From: an uncultured Collinsella sp.
GTDB taxonomy: Bacteria > Actinomycetota > Coriobacteriia > Coriobacteriales > Coriobacteriaceae
NCBI GenBank assembly: GCA_902494765.1
Contig: CABUUK010000005.1
Coordinates: 1 to 54,138 of the forward strand
Direction of reading: 5' to 3'
DNA length: 54,138 bases
The notes beneath the pieces were generated by a model, which was not told the DNA's origin, did not search any database, and worked only from the letters and a program-made list of their open reading frames with translations. This document shows positions 50,153-54,138 of this stretch, in pieces. A program made the translations under genes and the position numbers. How positions within the stretch are numbered: the first letter of the stretch is position 1; each line of letters starts with the position of its first letter.

Positions 50153-52018
50153 CTACTTCGTGCGCGGGATACCCAGCACGTCGAGCGCGTTGGCCATAAT
50201 GGACTGGAATGGCACCGCGGCGGCATCCGAGCCGCTCGGCGTTCCATCGAGTGTGATATAGCACAGCACCTTGGGCGATTGTGCCGGCGCAAAGCCCATA
50301 AAGGACGACATGTAGTTCTCCTTGAGGTAACCGCCGTTCTCGTCAGCACGCTCGGCCGTACCGGTCTTGCCCGCCACGTCATAGCCATCGACCGCACCGC
50401 CAACGCCCGTGCCTTCGGACACGACCGTCTGCATGCACGATGTCACCCGGGCGGCAGCGTCCTCCGAAATCGCACGCTCGCCTTCGCCCCAGTCCTTCTC
50501 ATCGCCCTTGCTGGACTTATAGAAGTGCGGAGTCATCATCACGCCGCCGTTCGCAATGCCGCCCACGGCACGTGCGACCTCAATCGGCGAGACGGACAGC
50601 GCCTGGCCAAAGCTCATCGAGCCCAGCGTGGCGCCGTCGTACTGGTCGCGCTCCTTGACGATACCCAGACTCTCACCCGGAAAATCGACACCGGAGCTAT
50701 GACCGATACCCCACTTGTCCACATAGGTGGCAAAATCATCGGCACCGATCTTGCGTCCCACCAGGACAAAGCCCACATTGGAGGAACGGCGCATCATCTC
50801 GCGCACGTCCATGGTCATGGTGTAGTCGCGCTTGTCGGCGTCGGTAACGGTGTCGTCGCCAACCTTAATGCTCGCCGGCACCTCAAACGACGTGCTCGAA
50901 CGCACGGCGCCCAAGTCGAAGCCGGCACCGGCCACGAGCGTCTTAAAGACCGAGCCGGGCTCATAGGCATCGGTAACCAGGCGCAAGTTCATGTCCTCGG
51001 TCTTGGCGTTTTCCAGATCGGCCTGGTCATATGTCGGATACGAGCATGCCGCCAGAATCTCGCCCGTCGTGGGATCGGTGACCAGGGCCGAGCCGTTCTT
51101 GGCCTTGGTCTTTTCGACCGCCTCGGCCAGGGCGTCCTCGGCGGCGCGCTGGATATTGACATCGAGTGTCGTCACGATATCAACGCCGTCAACCGCCGCC
51201 ACCTTTTTATAGGCGCCGCCCGCGATATAGCTACCGTCCCTCGCCCGCTCGCGCACCAGCGAACCGTTGGTTCCGGTCAAAAGCTTGTTGTACTGTTTTT
51301 CGAGGCCCGTCAGACCGTCGTTGTCCACGTTTACCACGCCAAGCACCTGCGATGCCAGGTTGCCGTAGGGGTACACGCGCTTCATGGCCTGCTCAAAGAG
51401 CACGCCTGGCAGGTTCTTCTTCTCCAGCGCCGCGACATCATCCTCGTCCACCTGACGTTTGATATACACCCAGGTGCCATCCGACTCAACGAGCTCGCGA
51501 CAGGTCTTTTTATCGATGCCCGTAGCTTTGACCAGCGCCGATACCGTTTTGTCAACGTCCTCGATAAGCTGCGGATTCACGGCGATGTTACGACATTCGA
51601 CCGACGACGTCAGCACGTTGCCGTTACGGTCGTAGATGGTACCGCGCTTGGCATACAGCGTCTGCGCAAGCAAGCGACGTGCATCGGCGCGGTCGCGCAA
51701 CTTATCGGCTTCCACGATTTGATAGTCGGCAAGGCGAAGGACGCCCAAACCCAAGCCAAACCCGATGAAGCCCATGACGGCTTTGCGACGGGGCAGCGGC
51801 GTGCCCGTGAGCCATTCGGTCGACGAGCTCTTGCGCGGTCTGGTGTTATGCATCTGAGGACCACTCGAGCCACGGAGACGCGACGCGGGGTCGTTGCCAT
51901 AGGACGGCCTCGCGTTGTAAGATGGCCGACCCGTTCCTTGATAACCAGAACGTCCCCGCGATGAGGGACGTCCAGAACCGCGACCCCCGTCGGAGCCGCG
52001 GCGATAGTCATTTGTCAT
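50153..52018 (-). CDS. ftsI: Septal peptidoglycan transpeptidase FtsI (class B PBP)
   Basis: 621 residues. A glycine/arginine/serine-rich cytoplasmic tail of about 75 residues precedes one membrane helix (about 80-100). The pedestal domain starts at RGTIYDRNGNVL. The transpeptidase motifs are S356 in EPGSVFK, S412-S-N414, and K551-T-G. It cross-links septal wall with FtsW. It follows the ftsL-like gene by 17 nt. Confidence 0.95.
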   Translation of the reverse strand: MTNDYRRGSDGGRGSGRPSSRGRSGYQGTGRPSYNARPSYGNDPASRLRGSSGPQMHNTRPRKSSSTEWLTGTPLPRRKAVMGFIGFGLGLGVLRLADYQIVEADKLRDRADARRLLAQTLYAKRGTIYDRNGNVLTSSVECRNIAVNPQLIEDVDKTVSALVKATGIDKKTCRELVESDGTWVYIKRQVDEDDVAALEKKNLPGVLFEQAMKRVYPYGNLASQVLGVVNVDNDGLTGLEKQYNKLLTGTNGSLVRERARDGSYIAGGAYKKVAAVDGVDIVTTLDVNIQRAAEDALAEAVEKTKAKNGSALVTDPTTGEILAACSYPTYDQADLENAKTEDMNLRLVTDAYEPGSVFKTLVAGAGFDLGAVRSSTSFEVPASIKVGDDTVTDADKRDYTMTMDVREMMRRSSNVGFVLVGRKIGADDFATYVDKWGIGHSSGVDFPGESLGIVKERDQYDGATLGSMSFGQALSVSPIEVARAVGGIANGGVMMTPHFYKSSKGDEKDWGEGERAISEDAAARVTSCMQTVVSEGTGVGGAVDGYDVAGKTGTAERADENGGYLKENYMSSFMGFAPAQSPKVLCYITLDGTPSGSDAAAVPFQSIMANALDVLGIPRTK

Positions 52019-52035
52019 ACTCAGCTACCGTCTTG

Positions 52036-52506
52036 TTACTGAGCGGTCGCGGTCGAGCTAGCGCCCGCGGCTGCATCCTGCGAAAAATCAAGTGTAACGC
52101 TCTCGCTGGGCTCCACCATGCCATAAGCGCCCGCAAGGTCGCGAATGCGCGTGTCGGCACCATAGACCGAATGCATGACCTCCAGGTCGGAGCTTTCGTC
52201 GGTCGCCTTCTCGAGCGTGTTGGTAAGCGCGGCGTTGCTGTTGAGCACCTGGGCCGTAACGCCGGCGAGCGCCACGCGGGCGACACCGATCGTCATGAAG
52301 ATGGCCGCAATGATGCAAAACGTTTTAAGAACGCTCATGAAAACCGGGCTTACCGCCTGGTTTGCCTGACGGCCCGCGCCCGTGTAGACATCAAAGCGCG
52401 GCGTGCGCTGCTCGCGGGGAGCAACGGGGGCCTGCGGTGCCTCACGATAGGCGGGCATGGCGTTCATATCATAGGCGAGTGCTGCGTTTGAGGTGTTGTA
52501 GCCCAT
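52036..52506 (-). CDS. FtsL-like divisome protein
   Basis: 156 residues. A proline-rich cytoplasmic part of about 55 residues, one membrane helix (about 58-82, SVLKTFCIIAAIFMTIGVARVAL), then a short coiled-coil region (AQVLNSNAALTNTLEKATDESSDLEV). The topology and its place between rsmH and ftsI are those of FtsL; sequence similarity is weak, as is usual for this protein. An Ala/Ser/Thr tail ends it. GGGAGG precedes the start. Confidence 0.75.
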   Translation of the reverse strand: MGYNTSNAALAYDMNAMPAYREAPQAPVAPREQRTPRFDVYTGAGRQANQAVSPVFMSVLKTFCIIAAIFMTIGVARVALAGVTAQVLNSNAALTNTLEKATDESSDLEVMHSVYGADTRIRDLAGAYGMVEPSESVTLDFSQDAAAGASSTATAQ

Positions 52507-52596
52507 GATATGCCGCCTCCCATCCCGAGTACGTTGGTAGTGTGTTTAAGCTTCGTTTGTGGTACGAGCGGGAGGTCCAATATCGCGCGGTCGCGT

Positions 52597-53562
52597 CTAC
52601 AGACGCTGCGCCACGCGGATCTTGGCTGATCTCGCCCGAGGGTTGCGCTCAACCTCATCGGGTTGGGCAACCAAGGGTTTGCGGGTGATGACCTTGAGTA
52701 TCGGCACGTTGCCGCACACGCACACCGGAATCTCCGGCGGACACGTGCACCCCTGGCTCATCTCCTTAAAGTGGTTCTTTACGATACGGTCCTCGAGCGA
52801 GTGATACGAGATGACGCAGATGCGTCCGCCCGGGTTGAGCCACCTTGTGGCAGCGTCAAGCCCTCGCTCGAGCACATCGAGTTCGTGATTGACCTCGATG
52901 CGAATGGCCTGGAAACTCTTCTTGGCTGGGTGTCCGCCATGCCGACGAGCGGCAGCGGGGATACCAGCCTTGATGATCTCGACAAACTGGCCGGTGGTTT
53001 CAATCGGCTCATGCTCGCGGCGGCGCACGATCTCACGCGCGATCTGCGAGGCAAACTTCTCTTCGCCGTAGACGCGTAGAATCCGGGCGAGGTCGTGTTC
53101 GTTATAGGTGTTGATGACCTCAGCTGCGTTTAAGGTGTTGTTACCCGGATCCATCCGCATGTCCAATGGGGCGTCCTCGTTGTACGAAAAGCCCCTGCCA
53201 GGGATATCGAGTTGCGGCGACGAAACGCCCAAGTCGAACAGGAAGCCATCGACCCCGGGCACCTCGGCCGAGCAAAGCAGCTCGTCCAAGTCGCCGAAGT
53301 TGCCCTTCAGTAGCTGGTGCGGGACGCCGGGAACCTCGCGGTCCAGACGGGCGCCAGCGGCCTCGAGGGCCATGTCGTCCTGATCGACGCCGAGCAAAAG
53401 GCCGGTCTCCCCCACCTGCGCGGCCATCTTTACCGAATGGCCGGCACCGCCAAGGGTGCAGTCGCAGACGACGGAGCCGCTCTTTAGCTGCAGCGACTCA
53501 AGCACTTCGCCGAGCATGACAGGTTCATGCCGATATTCTTGTGTCAAGATCCCACGCTCCAT
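52597..53562 (-). CDS. rsmH: 16S rRNA (cytosine(1402)-N4)-methyltransferase
   Basis: 321 residues. SAM-binding DCTLGGAGHS and GVDQDDMAL, then LFDLGVSSPQLD, GGRICVISYHSLEDRIVK and RNPRARSAKIR are RsmH features; the CTCPPEIPVCVCG segment is common in actinobacteria. It methylates C1402 in the 16S P site. The start is ATG 53562 or a TTG at 53547 with GGAG before it. Confidence 0.95.
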   Translation of the reverse strand: MERGILTQEYRHEPVMLGEVLESLQLKSGSVVCDCTLGGAGHSVKMAAQVGETGLLLGVDQDDMALEAAGARLDREVPGVPHQLLKGNFGDLDELLCSAEVPGVDGFLFDLGVSSPQLDIPGRGFSYNEDAPLDMRMDPGNNTLNAAEVINTYNEHDLARILRVYGEEKFASQIAREIVRRREHEPIETTGQFVEIIKAGIPAAARRHGGHPAKKSFQAIRIEVNHELDVLERGLDAATRWLNPGGRICVISYHSLEDRIVKNHFKEMSQGCTCPPEIPVCVCGNVPILKVITRKPLVAQPDEVERNPRARSAKIRVAQRL

Positions 53563-53582
53563 CCGTTACTCGTGCCTTGCCC

Positions 53583-54017
53583 TTACGAGAAGAAGAGGTC
53601 CAGCAGGGCCTCGTCGTCATCGTCCTCATCGGCCGTAGCGCGGTCCCAAACCTCAAGGTGGTCGTAGTTGCCCACAACCGTGACCTCGCGGTCGAGGTTC
53701 GCCTGCTTGCGGAGAGACTCAGAAAGACCGATACGACCCGCGCTGTCCACATCCATCGACGTGGTGCGCTTGTTGATCGCCCTCATGAGCTTCTGGTCGT
53801 TGATGTCACGCGGGTTAAAACCCTCGTGGCCCTCACGACCCGCGAAGAGTCCTTCGACCCACTTATCGAAGGCCTCGGCAGAGAACACGTACAGAGCATC
53901 GACATCCAGGGCTTTGAACACGCGAACGTGCTCTCCAAGCTCCTCGCGAAGGGGTGCAGGCAGGGATAGACGACCCTTTGCATCGAGATTGCGCTCGTAT
54001 GCACCCGTCATTCCCAT
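53583..54017 (-). CDS. mraZ: Transcriptional regulator MraZ
   Basis: 144 residues. Two AbrB-like DNA-binding halves are visible, with DAKGRLSLP and DSAGRIGLS as the matched loops. MraZ represses its own cluster in E. coli. AGGGGAGGG precedes the ATG at 54017 (a second ATG is at 54011). It heads the division cluster and ends 20 nt before rsmH. Confidence 0.94.
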   Translation of the reverse strand: MGMTGAYERNLDAKGRLSLPAPLREELGEHVRVFKALDVDALYVFSAEAFDKWVEGLFAGREGHEGFNPRDINDQKLMRAINKRTTSMDVDSAGRIGLSESLRKQANLDREVTVVGNYDHLEVWDRATADEDDDDEALLDLFFS

Positions 54018-54056
54018 GTGCGCCCTCCCCTCGGTTACTCAGATGGCACGTACGCG

Positions 54057-54138
54057 GGGAACCACCCCGCCTGTCGACGTCATCAATAATATGGGGAACC
54101 GCCCCATTTTTCAACACCTTTCCCCACCCCTTCCCCCA
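54057..54138 (-). promoter_or_regulatory. mraZ promoter with MraZ-type repeats
   Basis: On the minus strand TTGAAA (54114-54109) and TATTAT (54091-54086) are spaced by exactly 17 nt, a strong vegetative promoter. TGGGG repeats lie at 54138-54134, 54126-54122 and 54106-54102; MraZ binds tandem TGGGN repeats in E. coli. GGGGAACCRCCCC occurs twice (54057-54069 and 54093-54105), once between the boxes and once downstream of them. The window edge cuts the upstream side. Confidence 0.75.

Overview
The window is a stretch of a high-GC actinobacterial chromosome. The best fit is a gut Coriobacteriia, probably Collinsella or a close relative. I infer this from codon use, the protein sequences, the division-cluster order and the bacterial type A RNase P RNA; no 16S rRNA is present to prove it. 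I read 51 protein genes, one RNase P RNA, one TPP riboswitch, many intrinsic terminators and several intergenic structured repeats. I see no tRNA, rRNA, CRISPR array, prophage or intact insertion sequence.

Left part (1-31000) is mixed metabolism with genes on both strands. It holds the start of an MFS exporter, an O-acetylhomoserine sulfhydrylase-type enzyme, a C_GCAxxG_C_C redox protein, YigZ, rnpB, ribosomal protein S1, two HAD phosphatases, a CyuA-type L-cysteine desulfidase, RpiB, Ndk, ArgH and ArgG with a small unknown gene between them, PolA, an M18 aminopeptidase, YaaA, a riboswitch-controlled thiC with thiD, an SGNH hydrolase, a PARG-like protein, a BI-1 protein, a Pit phosphate transporter with its DUF47 partner, an AT-rich GIY-YIG-like gene and a nitroreductase.

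Right part (30405-54017) is one long minus-strand division and cell-wall block. In transcription order it runs mraZ, rsmH, ftsL-like, ftsI, murF, mraY, murD, ftsW, murG, murC, murB, ftsQ, ftsZ, then pgeF, pstS-pstC-pstA-pstB-phoU, then yggS, sepF, yggT and divIVA. Many genes overlap or are only a few bases apart, so translation is probably coupled. murE, ftsA and ddl are missing from the block. A complete high-affinity phosphate uptake operon sits inside the usual ftsZ-ylmDEFG-divIVA order, and pgeF overlaps pstS by four bases.

The most unusual signals are non-coding. Two 112-nt elements (4169-4280 and 7260-7371) share core motifs and flanks at identical spacing, while their long stems differ in sequence but still pair. 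A triple array of inverted-repeat hairpins lies at 23584-23799, bounded by short direct repeats. Further long perfect or near-perfect inverted repeats lie at 14976-15105 and 28989-29072. A 25-nt motif is shared by the leader of rpsA and the region upstream of ndk. On the coding side, yggT has no AUG, GUG or UUG start in its expected N-terminal region and lies in frame after the sepF stop.
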